Below are positions 8,939-17,015 of a DNA stretch of 32,785 nt, piece by piece. This DNA comes from Paenarthrobacter sp. CM16 (lineage in GTDB: Bacteria > Actinomycetota > Actinomycetes > Actinomycetales > Micrococcaceae). Position 1 is the first letter of the stretch. Every line of letters begins with the position of its first letter. Position numbers and translations under genes: made by a program. A model generated the notes under the pieces. It was not told the origin of the DNA, made no database searches, and saw only the letters and a program-made list of their open reading frames with translations. The DNA is taken from the NCBI RefSeq assembly GCF_013179505.1, contig NZ_JABMCX010000008.1:1-32785 (forward strand). Reading direction: 5' to 3'.

Positions 8939-9376
8939 TTACAGCCCCACCCATTCCGACAAACCGGAGGAGAGGTGCTGCCGCTTCCAGATGGGCACCG
9001 TGTCCTTAATGGATTGCACCAAGGCTTCGCACGCCAGGAACGCTGCTCGGCGGTGAGCGGCCGCCACTGCAACAGACAAAGCGAGGTCACCGATGGTGAG
9101 AGGGCCCACTCTATGGGCCGCCGCTACCCGAACCTTCATATCCCGGGAGATGCGGTCGCAGCATTCAGCGAGGTACTCCTCAGCACGCGGGTGAGCTTGG
9201 TACTCCAGACCGTCTACGGGTTGTCCTAGATCATGATCGCGGACCCGTCCCTGGAAGGAGACCACCGCGCCGTCGTCTTTCCGGCAGACCAAGAGCTCGA
9301 GAGACAGGTCTTCAATAGGGTCGTGAGTAACTACGCTTAGAAGAGTGGCCATTTCGGTTCCAATAAGGTCGGACAT
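8939..9376 (-). CDS. moaE: Molybdopterin synthase catalytic subunit MoaE
   Basis: Large subunit (145 residues) of molybdopterin synthase. With the thiocarboxylated MoaD it inserts two sulfurs into cyclic pyranopterin monophosphate to make molybdopterin. Typical features are GAVVSFQGRVRDHD, GLEYQAHPRAEEYL, HRVGPLTIGDLALSVAVAA, HRRAAFLACEALVQSIKDT and the active-site lysine in VPIWKRQ. It is the last moa gene of the minus-strand group and is separated from moaD and moaA by an MFS transporter. The cofactor serves enzymes such as the molybdenum hydroxylase at 20.1-23.9 kb. Confidence 0.93.
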   Translation of the reverse strand: MSDLIGTEMATLLSVVTHDPIEDLSLELLVCRKDDGAVVSFQGRVRDHDLGQPVDGLEYQAHPRAEEYLAECCDRISRDMKVRVAAAHRVGPLTIGDLALSVAVAAAHRRAAFLACEALVQSIKDTVPIWKRQHLSSGLSEWVGL

Positions 9377-9438
9377 AAGTTCTGGTCCTAGGGATTGGTT
9401 TGTTCAAGGGGGAAGGTTTGTTAAGTGCGTGATGACGA

Positions 9439-9472
9439 CCATGGCCCTCTCTCTGGGGAAGGAAGGGCATGG
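9439..9472 (-). terminator. Possible terminator after the MFS transporter
   Basis: CCATGGCCCT (9439-9448) can pair with AGGGCATGG (9464-9472) with one bulged base. It lies about 20 bases past the stop of the minus-strand transporter. There is no strong T run on the exit side, so termination is uncertain. Confidence 0.3.
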
Positions 9473-9492
9473 CCGCCACTCCTGCAATTAGT

Positions 9493-10740
9493 TCACACGC
9501 GTGATTCAGCTGCTGGTTCGTTGTGGACGGCCAGGTCAGAGGTTCCGGTCGGGCTGTACCTCGGGAGGGTCAGCAACAAAGCCGATCCTGCAACGAGAAG
9601 GACTGCTACTGTGATCAGCGCCCCGTCGTACGTCCCGGTGCGGTCAAAAAACGCGCCGGCCCAAACAGGCCCGACGGCCACTGCGACGGTGAAGACACCG
9701 TAAATCAGGCCGTAAATGAACCCGTAACTTTTCAATCCGAAGTAGTTTCCGCAAAGAAAGGCAATCAGGTCCGCTTCGGCGCCGAAAGACACGCCGATCA
9801 TTAGAGCCGCGATGGGGGCGACGGACGGGCCTCCCCACATCAGAAGTACGCAGCCGGCCGCTGTGACCAAAAAGAGGGGTGCGGCTACGAAGGGGGCAAA
9901 GAACCTGTCCACCAGGAATCCGATGCTTAACCGGCCCACAATCACGCCCAGCCCGATGAGGGCCGCAATAGCCGCTGCCGCAGCAGGGGTAAGTCCTGCA
10001 TCAGTGAGCATGGGCACCATGTGAGGTATGACCGCCGGTACAGACCCGCCCACAAGGACGAAGGCTACGAGGATGATCCAGAACGACCTGCTGCTCAAGG
10101 CTTCTAAACGGCTTTTACCGGTTAGGGCCAGGCCTGCGGCGGCGGCAACCGTGGTCGTTCTGAGTCGGAAAAAGATGAAGGGAAGCACGATCAATGACAG
10201 AACCGCCAAGGCTGCAAATCCTGCTCTCCAGCCATAGGCCTGCACAACTCCTACGATCAATGGCGGCAGGATCAGTGCAGCCGCGCCCAGACCGGTAAGT
10301 GTGATCCCGAGGGCAAGGCCCCTGGACTTGAAGAACGCTGCGTTGACTGCCTTGGTATAGACGATGGACGTCGTGCCTGCTCCCAAGAGCCCGGCCAGCC
10401 CGAAAAGCAGGTTGAAGTGGATAAGTTCGCCGTTGAACTGGCTCAGCAGCACGAGCGAGAGCGTGAATCCTGGAACGGAAACCAAGGCGATGCGCCAGGA
10501 GCCGTAGCGGTCAAGCAGCCATCCTAGCGGTACTGCGGAAAGCGTCAGCGCCACGGTCATGTAGAGGAGCGACGACGAGACCTCGGCCCGGTTCCAGCCG
10601 AATTCTGCCTGTAGTCCTGCTGTCAGGGATCCGAGACTGTAGAAGAGGAGCGCTGTGACGCTGACAGCTGAGCCGACCGTAGCGGAAAGGACTGTAGGCC
10701 AGCCTTTCCGGAATTCTGAGTAGCGGGTAACACTCGCCAT
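9493..10740 (-). CDS. MFS transporter, oxalate/formate-antiporter-like
   Basis: Major facilitator of about 415 residues with twelve hydrophobic segments. It shows the FGWNRAEVSSSLLY entry loop, the VPLGWLLDRYGSWR motif between helices 2 and 3, and GLALGITLTGLGAAALILPP, a pattern seen in the OFA/monocarboxylate branch that imports organic acids. The ATG at 10740 has AGGA (on the minus strand) six bases before it and is preferred over the in-frame TTG at 10755. It sits between moaD and moaE, so it is probably co-transcribed with cofactor genes. It may import the aromatic or N-heterocyclic substrate or another carboxylate; the sequence does not decide this. Confidence 0.85.
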   Translation of the reverse strand: MASVTRYSEFRKGWPTVLSATVGSAVSVTALLFYSLGSLTAGLQAEFGWNRAEVSSSLLYMTVALTLSAVPLGWLLDRYGSWRIALVSVPGFTLSLVLLSQFNGELIHFNLLFGLAGLLGAGTTSIVYTKAVNAAFFKSRGLALGITLTGLGAAALILPPLIVGVVQAYGWRAGFAALAVLSLIVLPFIFFRLRTTTVAAAAGLALTGKSRLEALSSRSFWIILVAFVLVGGSVPAVIPHMVPMLTDAGLTPAAAAAIAALIGLGVIVGRLSIGFLVDRFFAPFVAAPLFLVTAAGCVLLMWGGPSVAPIAALMIGVSFGAEADLIAFLCGNYFGLKSYGFIYGLIYGVFTVAVAVGPVWAGAFFDRTGTYDGALITVAVLLVAGSALLLTLPRYSPTGTSDLAVHNEPAAESRV

Positions 10741-10887
10741 CGCGTGTCCTATCAATGAGGTGGAGATCCCGGGTATATCGACCAGGTTGTGCCGTCCGGG
10801 GAGTGAAAAGTGCGTAAATGAAGTAAATCGTGGTGCCGGGTCAGCAACTGCGGCGCCATGTTTTGGTACTGGCTTACACCTGCGGGC

Positions 10888-11151
10888 TTAGCCGCCTGCG
10901 AACGGCGGCAGAACGTCGATCTCACCGCTGGCTGGGAGGGCAAGATCCCGACGGGTGATGCCGTTCACCAGAAACGAGCATCGGGCCAGGACCGTATTTA
11001 GGGAGCTTCCATGGAGGTGAACAGCCCCTGCGAGGATCTGTTCAAGATTGGCTCCGGGGCGGACGCTGAGCCACTCTTCCTGGCACCCTGCAGCCTCTGC
11101 AGCGGCAGCAAAGTAACGTACTAAAACACGCTTTTCGATGGTTTCAGCCAC
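10888..11151 (-). CDS. moaD: Molybdopterin synthase sulfur-carrier subunit MoaD
   Basis: Small ubiquitin-like protein of about 87 residues. Its C-terminal Gly-Gly (LPPFAGG) is the site that becomes a thiocarboxylate and donates sulfur to MoaE. The N-terminal strand [14 protein letters not shown] and the middle FLVNGI segment fit MoaD. Two in-frame GTG codons (11160 and 11151) precede the first strand; I choose 11151, whose first bases overlap the last eight bases of moaA, which suggests coupled translation. The start is uncertain by a few codons. Confidence 0.85.
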   Translation of the reverse strand: MAETIEKRVLVRYFAAAAEAAGCQEEWLSVRPGANLEQILAGAVHLHGSSLNTVLARCSFLVNGITRRDLALPASGEIDVLPPFAGG

Positions 11152-12208
11152 CGATTGCACCCATGCTGCGATGCGGAGGAACAAACGTCTGCTCCTCCAT
11201 TCCGTGTCCTGCCGGCTTGTTCCACATAGCGGCTCGCCACGTGTCTGCAATCAAAGCATCGTCCGCGCCTGATCTGAGAAGGTTTACAAGGTCTGTCTCA
11301 TCGTCACTGAACAAGCAGGTTCGGATGGTCCCCTCGGCAGTGATCCTGGTGCGGTCGCAGTCTGCACAAAAGGGACGGGTTACCGCCGCGATGATTCCGA
11401 CGGTGTAGGGCCCGCCATTGATGAGCCATTCCTCGGCGGGCGCTGACGGGTCCGTCCTGAAAGGGTTCGTTAGTGTGAATCTTTCCCTCAGGACCCCGAG
11501 TAACTCTTCAGCCGGAACCATCGTGTTTTTGGCCCAGGCATGATCGGCATCTAGAGGCATCTGTTCTATGAACCGGAGCTTGTGTCCGTGTTCGAGGGCC
11601 CAGGCCAGGAGATCTGGTGCCTGATCAAGAGTTTCCTGCATCAGGACTGCGTTGATCTTCAGCGGGTGACGGGTCGTTGTGGATGCAGCCCGTATGCCGG
11701 ACAGGACATCCTTCAATCGGTCCCTTCTGGTCAGACGGGCGAAAGCCGATCTGTCGATGGTGTCCAAAGAGATGTTGAGACGATTGAGGCCGGCCTCGAC
11801 CAATCCATTGATCCGTCGATCTAAGCCAATGGCATTTGTAGTGATGGAAAGGTCTGTGTCGGGGGCAACCGACCTGCTTTCGGCCACAATGTCTTCCAGA
11901 TCGGCGCGCATGAGGGGTTCTCCCCCGGTAAAACGAACTTCCCGAATGCCGAGCATTGTTGTGGCGATCCGGACAAGCCGGCCGATTTCGGCCGGCGACA
12001 GAAGACACTGCCGGGGGATGGCTGGAAGACCTTCCTCTGGCATGCAATAGGTGCACTTCAGGGAACATTTTTCAGTGACTGAGATTCTAAGGTCGCGGGC
12101 AGTGCGCCCCATCCTATCGACAAGCTGCGAGGACGTGGGCCGATCCGTTTGCCGGAAGACCAAGGGGCTCGGACGAAGCCGCGGAAAGCCCAAGCTTACA
12201 GTGGTCAT
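11144..12208 (-). CDS. moaA: GTP 3',8-cyclase MoaA
   Basis: Radical-SAM enzyme (354 residues) that starts molybdenum cofactor synthesis by rearranging GTP. The N-terminal cluster motif is CSLKCTYC (Cys48, Cys52, Cys55), followed by the [12 protein letters not shown]-binding motif. The second, C-terminal cluster is in FCADCDRTR with a third cysteine 13 residues later (IRTCLF). The protein ends in Gly-Gly, as MoaA does and as its activity needs. The N-terminal 30 residues are longer than in many homologues. AGGAG lies before the ATG at 12208. It overlaps moaD; moaC and moaB are not in the window and must lie elsewhere. Confidence 0.95.
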   Translation of the reverse strand: MTTVSLGFPRLRPSPLVFRQTDRPTSSQLVDRMGRTARDLRISVTEKCSLKCTYCMPEEGLPAIPRQCLLSPAEIGRLVRIATTMLGIREVRFTGGEPLMRADLEDIVAESRSVAPDTDLSITTNAIGLDRRINGLVEAGLNRLNISLDTIDRSAFARLTRRDRLKDVLSGIRAASTTTRHPLKINAVLMQETLDQAPDLLAWALEHGHKLRFIEQMPLDADHAWAKNTMVPAEELLGVLRERFTLTNPFRTDPSAPAEEWLINGGPYTVGIIAAVTRPFCADCDRTRITAEGTIRTCLFSDDETDLVNLLRSGADDALIADTWRAAMWNKPAGHGMEEQTFVPPHRSMGAIGG

Positions 12209-12331
12209 GCTCCGCTCCTACTCAAGGGGACGCGACAAGTTGAGATTGGCGTCAGTTGGGGTCTCGCCGGTCAAGCAGAATGTCTGGGTTGCGGTCATCC
12301 TGGGCGAACGTGTTTACAGCTGGTGCAAGGT

Positions 12332-12368
12332 CTGCGTGTGGCCGTGTTCACGACACGGCCACACGCAG
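12332..12368 (-). terminator. Strong hairpin after the BKACE operon
   Basis: A perfect 16-bp stem (12332-12347 with 12353-12368) and a 5-base loop start six bases past the BKACE stop codon on the minus strand. It most likely ends the 18.7-12.4 kb operon. The minus-strand exit side lacks a T run; the plus-strand side has TCGTTTT. Confidence 0.65.
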
Positions 12369-12373
12369 TCGTT

Positions 12374-13294
12374 TTAGCCGACCGCGAATTCCGGTCGCGC
12401 TGGGGCGCCCTTGAGCGGCAGACCGATGATTTCCCGCGCTTCAGAGGGGGTTGCCGGTTCAAAGCCCATTTCGCGTACGAGCCGAACGAGTCGCTCGATG
12501 AGCTGGACGTTCGAAGCGACTTCGCCCTTCCGATAGAACAAGTTGTCCTCCAGACCGACCCGGACGTGGCCGCCCAGGAGAAGGGAGTTCATGGCGGCCG
12601 GGAGTTGAGCGGGGCCCATTCCGCTAACGCAGAACTGCGAGTTTTTGGGCAGCAAATCGACCATCTGTTGCAGGTACCGCGGAGAGTATGGCATGGTCCC
12701 CTGGAAGCCTTTGTTCATTCCCAGGACGATGTTCACAAAGGGCGGTTCCTCATCGAGTCCCAAATCGAGAACCGCGGGAACATCCTGGATGAGGTGCGGC
12801 GGGCTGAAGACCTCCCATTCGGGCTTGATGCCGCGCTTGTACATCTCTTCGGCCAGCTTCTTGGTCCGCTCCGGCGAGGTGTTCATGACCATTTCTTTGC
12901 CGAGGAAGGATGCGACCATTGTGATGGGGTCAAGGGTGCACATCTCCGCCCCGGCATCGATCCCTTTGAGACGTTCCTCGAAGCTGACTTCCCAACCGTT
13001 TTCGGGCGTCTCGATCAGCATGTCGCCGTTCATGCCGCCGCCGGTTGAGTTGTTGATGATGATGTCGCATTTTTCTCGAATGAGACCGTTGATCTGGCGG
13101 TAGATAGAGGAGTTACAGGTTGCCAGGTCGTCGGGGGTGCGGGCGTGGATAGCCACCATGGACGCGCCTGCGTTGTAGCACTCGTAGACGTCCTTGGCGA
13201 TTTCCTCAGGCTGCGTTGGCAGATGAGGATTCTGTGCTTTAGTCGCCACCCCGCCCGTAGGGGCGATGGTGATGACTACTTTGTTTGAGGACAT
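12374..13294 (-). CDS. Beta-keto acid cleavage enzyme (BKACE, 3-keto-5-aminohexanoate cleavage family)
   Basis: TIM-barrel enzyme of 306 residues (DUF849/BKACE). The family joins a beta-keto acid with acetyl-CoA and releases acetoacetate plus a CoA ester. Seen here are the start VVITIAPTGG, NPHLPTQPEEIA, the INNSTGGG strand, and VRVGLEDNLFYRKGE near the C terminus, which holds the conserved metal-ligand glutamate. The zinc-binding motif usually reads H-x-H-x-R; here the matching stretch is VAIHARTPDD, so the first histidine appears to be alanine. This may mark a subfamily. AAAGG lies seven bases before the ATG. It is the last gene of the operon led by the flavin monooxygenase. Confidence 0.85.
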   Translation of the reverse strand: MSSNKVVITIAPTGGVATKAQNPHLPTQPEEIAKDVYECYNAGASMVAIHARTPDDLATCNSSIYRQINGLIREKCDIIINNSTGGGMNGDMLIETPENGWEVSFEERLKGIDAGAEMCTLDPITMVASFLGKEMVMNTSPERTKKLAEEMYKRGIKPEWEVFSPPHLIQDVPAVLDLGLDEEPPFVNIVLGMNKGFQGTMPYSPRYLQQMVDLLPKNSQFCVSGMGPAQLPAAMNSLLLGGHVRVGLEDNLFYRKGEVASNVQLIERLVRLVREMGFEPATPSEAREIIGLPLKGAPARPEFAVG

Positions 13295-13342
13295 TTCTTT
13301 GCCTTTCGCTGATGCTTGCTAACTTCGTTGTCAGACCACTGT

Positions 13343-13876
13343 TTAGGGCTGCGCTGTGCCGCCGACCAGGACAAAGGCGACGACGGCGGGCCGGGTAGAA
13401 CGGTTGGACCAAGCGTGGGCGGTGCCACGCTGGATGAGAACGTCACCGGGACCCATACGGCGTTCACCGCGTTCCAAAACTGCCCAGATCTCTCCGCTGA
13501 GCACAATTGCGTAATCCAATGAAGGGGTCGCGTGGACCATCAGGTCACGTATCCCCGGCTGGTGGTCCCAGTCGGAATCAGGTGGAAATTCAACCATCCG
13601 GAAGATGCTTCCCCGCTCGGGCGGAGCAATGCCGCCCGGAGATCCGAGTCCGTCGTCTGAGGGGCCGGAGTTATCCACCGGAGTTGTGGGGGCGCACCAG
13701 AGGTTGGTGTAGGCAAAGGTGTCCAGGTCCGCTATGACATGCACATCCGTGGCGGTTTCGTCTTCCAGGAAGATTGACCGCCCGTCCGCGTCGACTCCGG
13801 TCACCAGGCGCCTGTATGTCTGTACTGAGGCTGCCGGTTTCACTTCAGTTGAGGAAACCGGGATATTCTCGGCCAT
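13343..13876 (-). CDS. Cupin-domain protein
   Basis: Protein of 177 residues with one C-terminal cupin domain: MVHATPSLDYAIVLSGEI, followed by MGPGDVLIQRGTAHAWSN, the two conserved cupin motifs. The first motif lacks the usual H-x-H pair, so metal binding is doubtful. Single-cupin proteins of this layout are common beside aromatic-acid degradation genes, but their reaction is generally unknown. The ATG at 13876 is chosen over an upstream in-frame ATG because AAGGAGG sits five bases before it. It lies between the FAH-family hydrolase and the BKACE gene with short gaps, so it belongs to the same operon. Confidence 0.8.
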   Translation of the reverse strand: MAENIPVSSTEVKPAASVQTYRRLVTGVDADGRSIFLEDETATDVHVIADLDTFAYTNLWCAPTTPVDNSGPSDDGLGSPGGIAPPERGSIFRMVEFPPDSDWDHQPGIRDLMVHATPSLDYAIVLSGEIWAVLERGERRMGPGDVLIQRGTAHAWSNRSTRPAVVAFVLVGGTAQP

Positions 13877-13938
13877 GTGGCCCTCCTTGATCTGTTTTAT
13901 CCGGATTCCGGACTTTTGCACTCAGCAGTGGCGTTCGG

Positions 13939-14823
13939 CTACGCCCTGCTCTGTGCAAGCTCGGGGTAGAACTGGGCGCCGGGACGGCGGTTGTAAGGAA
14001 TCGACCCGGTAGAAGTAACGCCAACTTCGAGCCGTCCAATATTGGTGATTTCCATGGAGACGGTGTCCCCATCAGAGAGCGGACCAACGCCTGCCGGGGT
14101 ACCTGTGGCAATGATGTCACCAGGTTCGAGGGTCATGATCGAACTCGCGTATGAGATCAGCAGCGGCACATCAAATATCAGGTCCGCGAGAGACGTGTCC
14201 TGACGCAGTTCTCCGTTGACCCAGCATTGCATGTGCAATGCGGCGGGGTCAGCGATCTCATCGGCTGACACAATCCACGGCCCGACTGGTGTAAACGTGT
14301 CGAACGATTTCCTTGTCGACCGGTCTTCCGTTGACCGCATGCTCATGTCGAAGAGGCAGCTGTAGCCGAAGATAATGTCCTTGGCTTCGTCCGGGGTGAC
14401 GTTGTTCGCCGTTTTGCCGATGATGACCGCCAATTCGGCTTCCTGGTCGAACCGTTGATCAGAGTAGGGCAGAACTACGTTCTCCAAAGGTCCGATCGTG
14501 CTCGTTCGGGCCTTGAGGAAAATGCCCAAGTCCGCCACCGTGTGAGCATATTTCATTTCCACCTGGTGATCGAGGTAGTTCACGGGAGCCGCGATGATCT
14601 TGGGCGGGAGCGGGAGTGGGTTGCGAATCGTGATATCCGCCAAGGCATGACGGGTGCGGTTGCCACCTTCAATGTCTGCACCGCTGATCTTACCAACAGC
14701 CAGGGCCTCAATGTATGCCTGCAGCCGGCCAGCGGAGGTGCCGCAGACGCTGTCCGAGATATCGATGACCTCGTCGCCGTCGATCACCCCGAGCTTGTCG
14801 TCGTCGAACCGTACAAGTTTCAC
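13939..14823 (-). CDS. Fumarylacetoacetate hydrolase (FAH) family protein, possible fumarylpyruvate hydrolase
   Basis: Protein of 294 residues with an N-terminal 70-residue cap and a C-terminal FAH domain. Features include KIIAAPVNYLDHQVEMK, the metal-binding acidic pair in FDQEAELAVIIGK, and MTLEPGDIIATGTPAGVG. The family hydrolyses C-C bonds in products of aromatic ring cleavage. With gentisate dioxygenase and maleylpyruvate isomerase in the same window, the likely substrate is fumarylpyruvate, giving fumarate and pyruvate; this is inference. The start is GTG, preceded by AGGAGG, and its GTGA overlaps the stop of the upstream ligase, so translation is coupled. Confidence 0.85.
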   Translation of the reverse strand: MKLVRFDDDKLGVIDGDEVIDISDSVCGTSAGRLQAYIEALAVGKISGADIEGGNRTRHALADITIRNPLPLPPKIIAAPVNYLDHQVEMKYAHTVADLGIFLKARTSTIGPLENVVLPYSDQRFDQEAELAVIIGKTANNVTPDEAKDIIFGYSCLFDMSMRSTEDRSTRKSFDTFTPVGPWIVSADEIADPAALHMQCWVNGELRQDTSLADLIFDVPLLISYASSIMTLEPGDIIATGTPAGVGPLSDGDTVSMEITNIGRLEVGVTSTGSIPYNRRPGAQFYPELAQSRA

Positions 14824-16934
14824 TTTAAGTCCTCCTGAAAGGTTAGAGCAGCATCGGCAGGGTCCAGCATAAACACAGCGTCTAGGGCGATCAGGCCGTC
14901 AGGTGTTGACCTGAGTGGATTGATGTCCAGCTCCTTGATCTCCGGATGGGCGGCAAGAAACGCTGCGACATCGAATACGACCTGACCTAGCTCGGCACAG
15001 ACATCCGGACCAAGCGCCGCGATCAGCGCCTGCGGTAGCTGCCGGATCATTTCATCCGCCTCGACAGTGCTCAGCGGGGCCGTCCTGATAACCGGGGGCT
15101 GACCCCACTCGACGTCGACGCCGCCGGCTCCGATAATGACTGCGGCGCCGAAAGATGGATCGTTGACGCCACCGATAATGAGCTCGATGCCTTGCCCCAC
15201 CTGTTCTTCAAGCAGCCAGCGCGCCTCTGCGCTGCTGGAGGCACGACCCGTTTCTTCCAATGCAATTGCCAGGTCGGCCAGAGAGGCCACCCCGAGCTTC
15301 ACACCGCCGGCAGCGCTCTTATGCAGGACGTTCGAGTCGAGCACTTTGACGACGATCGGCTTGTTCAATTCCTTGAAGGCAGCTTCGGCATCGTCGCGGG
15401 ACTCGCAGGCGACGCGCCGTGGTGTCCTGAGCCCGATGCTTCGAAGCAGATCTTTGCCCAGGTTCTCGTCCAGGGCGCTATGACCGGGGATACGGTCAGC
15501 GACGCGTACAGGAGGCGCGGAAGCGGCAGCCCTAATATGCTGGGCTTTTGCGTCGGCGATCATGGCGGACATGGCGAACGCCCCCCTGTCCGGCGTTGCA
15601 ACCGTCCAGATGCCCGATCCCTTAAGCGCATCACGCTGGGCGATAACATCGTCCTCAGGGCCTCCGGTTACCATCAGCGTGGGGACTGCGGAGCGACGTT
15701 CAGAGCTCTCGGTCAGGGCGTCGACCACAGCCTTCGTTCCCCCTTCCTGAAGTGCATAGACCAGGACAGCATCGATAGCCTCATCGTCACCGACGGCTGC
15801 CAACACATCAACGAATGTGGGTCCAGGGCGACCGGTGTCGACAGGATTACGCTGATAAGTCAGCGGAGGAAGCAGCGTGGACAGCTTCTCCGTAGTAGCC
15901 GCAGAGACCTCGGGAACCTTGACTTTCGCTGAGGTCAGGGTGTCGACGATGATCAGCCCCGGGCCGGCCTGACCTGTGACGATACCAACGCCGGGGTCTT
16001 TGGACGGCTGAAGCCGCGTGACGGAAAGGGCGGCAGCAGCTTCCACAAGGTCGGTGAGGGAGTCTACGACCACTGCACCGGCTTGCGCCAGACCGGCCCG
16101 TGCCACGGCCCAGTTTCCGGCGAGGGCTCCCGTATGGGACTGTGCGAAGTCACCGACGTCTGACTTTCCGACTTTCAGTGCGATTACCGGCTTCCGGGCG
16201 CAAGCCCGTTCGATAGCGGCCATAAGTGCCCGGCCATCGGCTACACCTTCGATATGCAGGGCAATCGCGGAGGTGTCCTCGTCCTGGGCCAGGTGGTCCA
16301 GGACGTCGGCAAAGTCCACATCAACGGCGTTGCCCAGTCCAACCGCTGTGCTGATGCCGACACCCAGACCGGCGGCCATAAAAGCCGATGCCAGGTTAAC
16401 TCCCCCGCTTTGAGCGACGATGGCTAAGTTCCCGGCGGGCAGTGCGTGCACACCTGGCATGAACGTGGCATGCAGGTTCAAGGCCGGGACAATAAATCCG
16501 GAGGTGTTGGGGCCAAGCAGCCGTATTCCGGTCTCCTTGGCGACGGCAATAACTTCGGCTTGGAGTTGCGCGCCTTCCGGTCCGGATTCTGCGAATCCGC
16601 CTGTGCAAATGATGGCTGCGCCGACACCGGCTGCCCCGCAGTCACGGAGCACATCCGCAACAGCTGCTGGAGGTACAGCGATGACGGCGAGGTCGACCTC
16701 GTCAGGCACGTCGGATACGGCCTTGTAGGCCTGTCGTCCGGAAATGACGTCTGCTGAGGAGTTGATTGGATGGAGTTTTCCGGGAAAGGTTCGGAGGACA
16801 TCCATTAGTGCACCCCCAGCCTTTTCCGCTGAATTTGATGCGCCAACCACGGCGATCACTTGCGGCTTGAAGAGCCGGTTGAGGCTTTGAGTTTTTGTCA
16901 CCCGGGTCGTGCCGGGTTCGGCTGAGATGGTCAT
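14820..16934 (-). CDS. ADP-forming acyl-CoA synthetase (acetate-CoA ligase family)
   Basis: Single-chain NDP-forming acyl-CoA synthetase, 704 residues. Order: CoA-binding Rossmann domain (about 20-130; VIAVVGASNSAEKAGG), the succinyl-CoA-ligase-like domains with the phosphorylated-histidine region SHTGALAGNW (about 265), and an ATP-grasp domain from about 490 (KPIVVKVLDSNVLHKSAAGG, ending ELDINPLR). Such enzymes make a CoA ester from an acid with ATP, releasing ADP. It lies between the monooxygenase and the FAH hydrolase, so it probably activates the aromatic acid hydroxylated by its neighbour, replacing the AMP-forming ligase usual for salicylyl-CoA pathways. AAAGG lies before the ATG. The substrate is inferred from context only. 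Confidence 0.9.
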   Translation of the reverse strand: MTISAEPGTTRVTKTQSLNRLFKPQVIAVVGASNSAEKAGGALMDVLRTFPGKLHPINSSADVISGRQAYKAVSDVPDEVDLAVIAVPPAAVADVLRDCGAAGVGAAIICTGGFAESGPEGAQLQAEVIAVAKETGIRLLGPNTSGFIVPALNLHATFMPGVHALPAGNLAIVAQSGGVNLASAFMAAGLGVGISTAVGLGNAVDVDFADVLDHLAQDEDTSAIALHIEGVADGRALMAAIERACARKPVIALKVGKSDVGDFAQSHTGALAGNWAVARAGLAQAGAVVVDSLTDLVEAAAALSVTRLQPSKDPGVGIVTGQAGPGLIIVDTLTSAKVKVPEVSAATTEKLSTLLPPLTYQRNPVDTGRPGPTFVDVLAAVGDDEAIDAVLVYALQEGGTKAVVDALTESSERRSAVPTLMVTGGPEDDVIAQRDALKGSGIWTVATPDRGAFAMSAMIADAKAQHIRAAASAPPVRVADRIPGHSALDENLGKDLLRSIGLRTPRRVACESRDDAEAAFKELNKPIVVKVLDSNVLHKSAAGGVKLGVASLADLAIALEETGRASSSAEARWLLEEQVGQGIELIIGGVNDPSFGAAVIIGAGGVDVEWGQPPVIRTAPLSTVEADEMIRQLPQALIAALGPDVCAELGQVVFDVAAFLAAHPEIKELDINPLRSTPDGLIALDAVFMLDPADAALTFQEDLK

Positions 16935-17015
16935 GGGTGGCCTTTCAGGCTGGCTGGGTTGACCGTGTTCATCGCCTGTGCGGGCTATGCACAGAACTGG
17001 AAGTCAATGGGCAAG

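Noticed and set aside
12149-13048. Plus-strand open frame of 299 codons opposite moaA and the BKACE gene
   Set aside because: It runs across two genes and their shared terminator hairpin on the opposite strand, so it is a shadow frame.
16975-16995. Short hairpin CTGTGC/GCACAG between the monooxygenase and the ligase genes
   Set aside because: The stem is only six base pairs and has no T run, and the two genes are evidently co-transcribed, so I do not call it a terminator.
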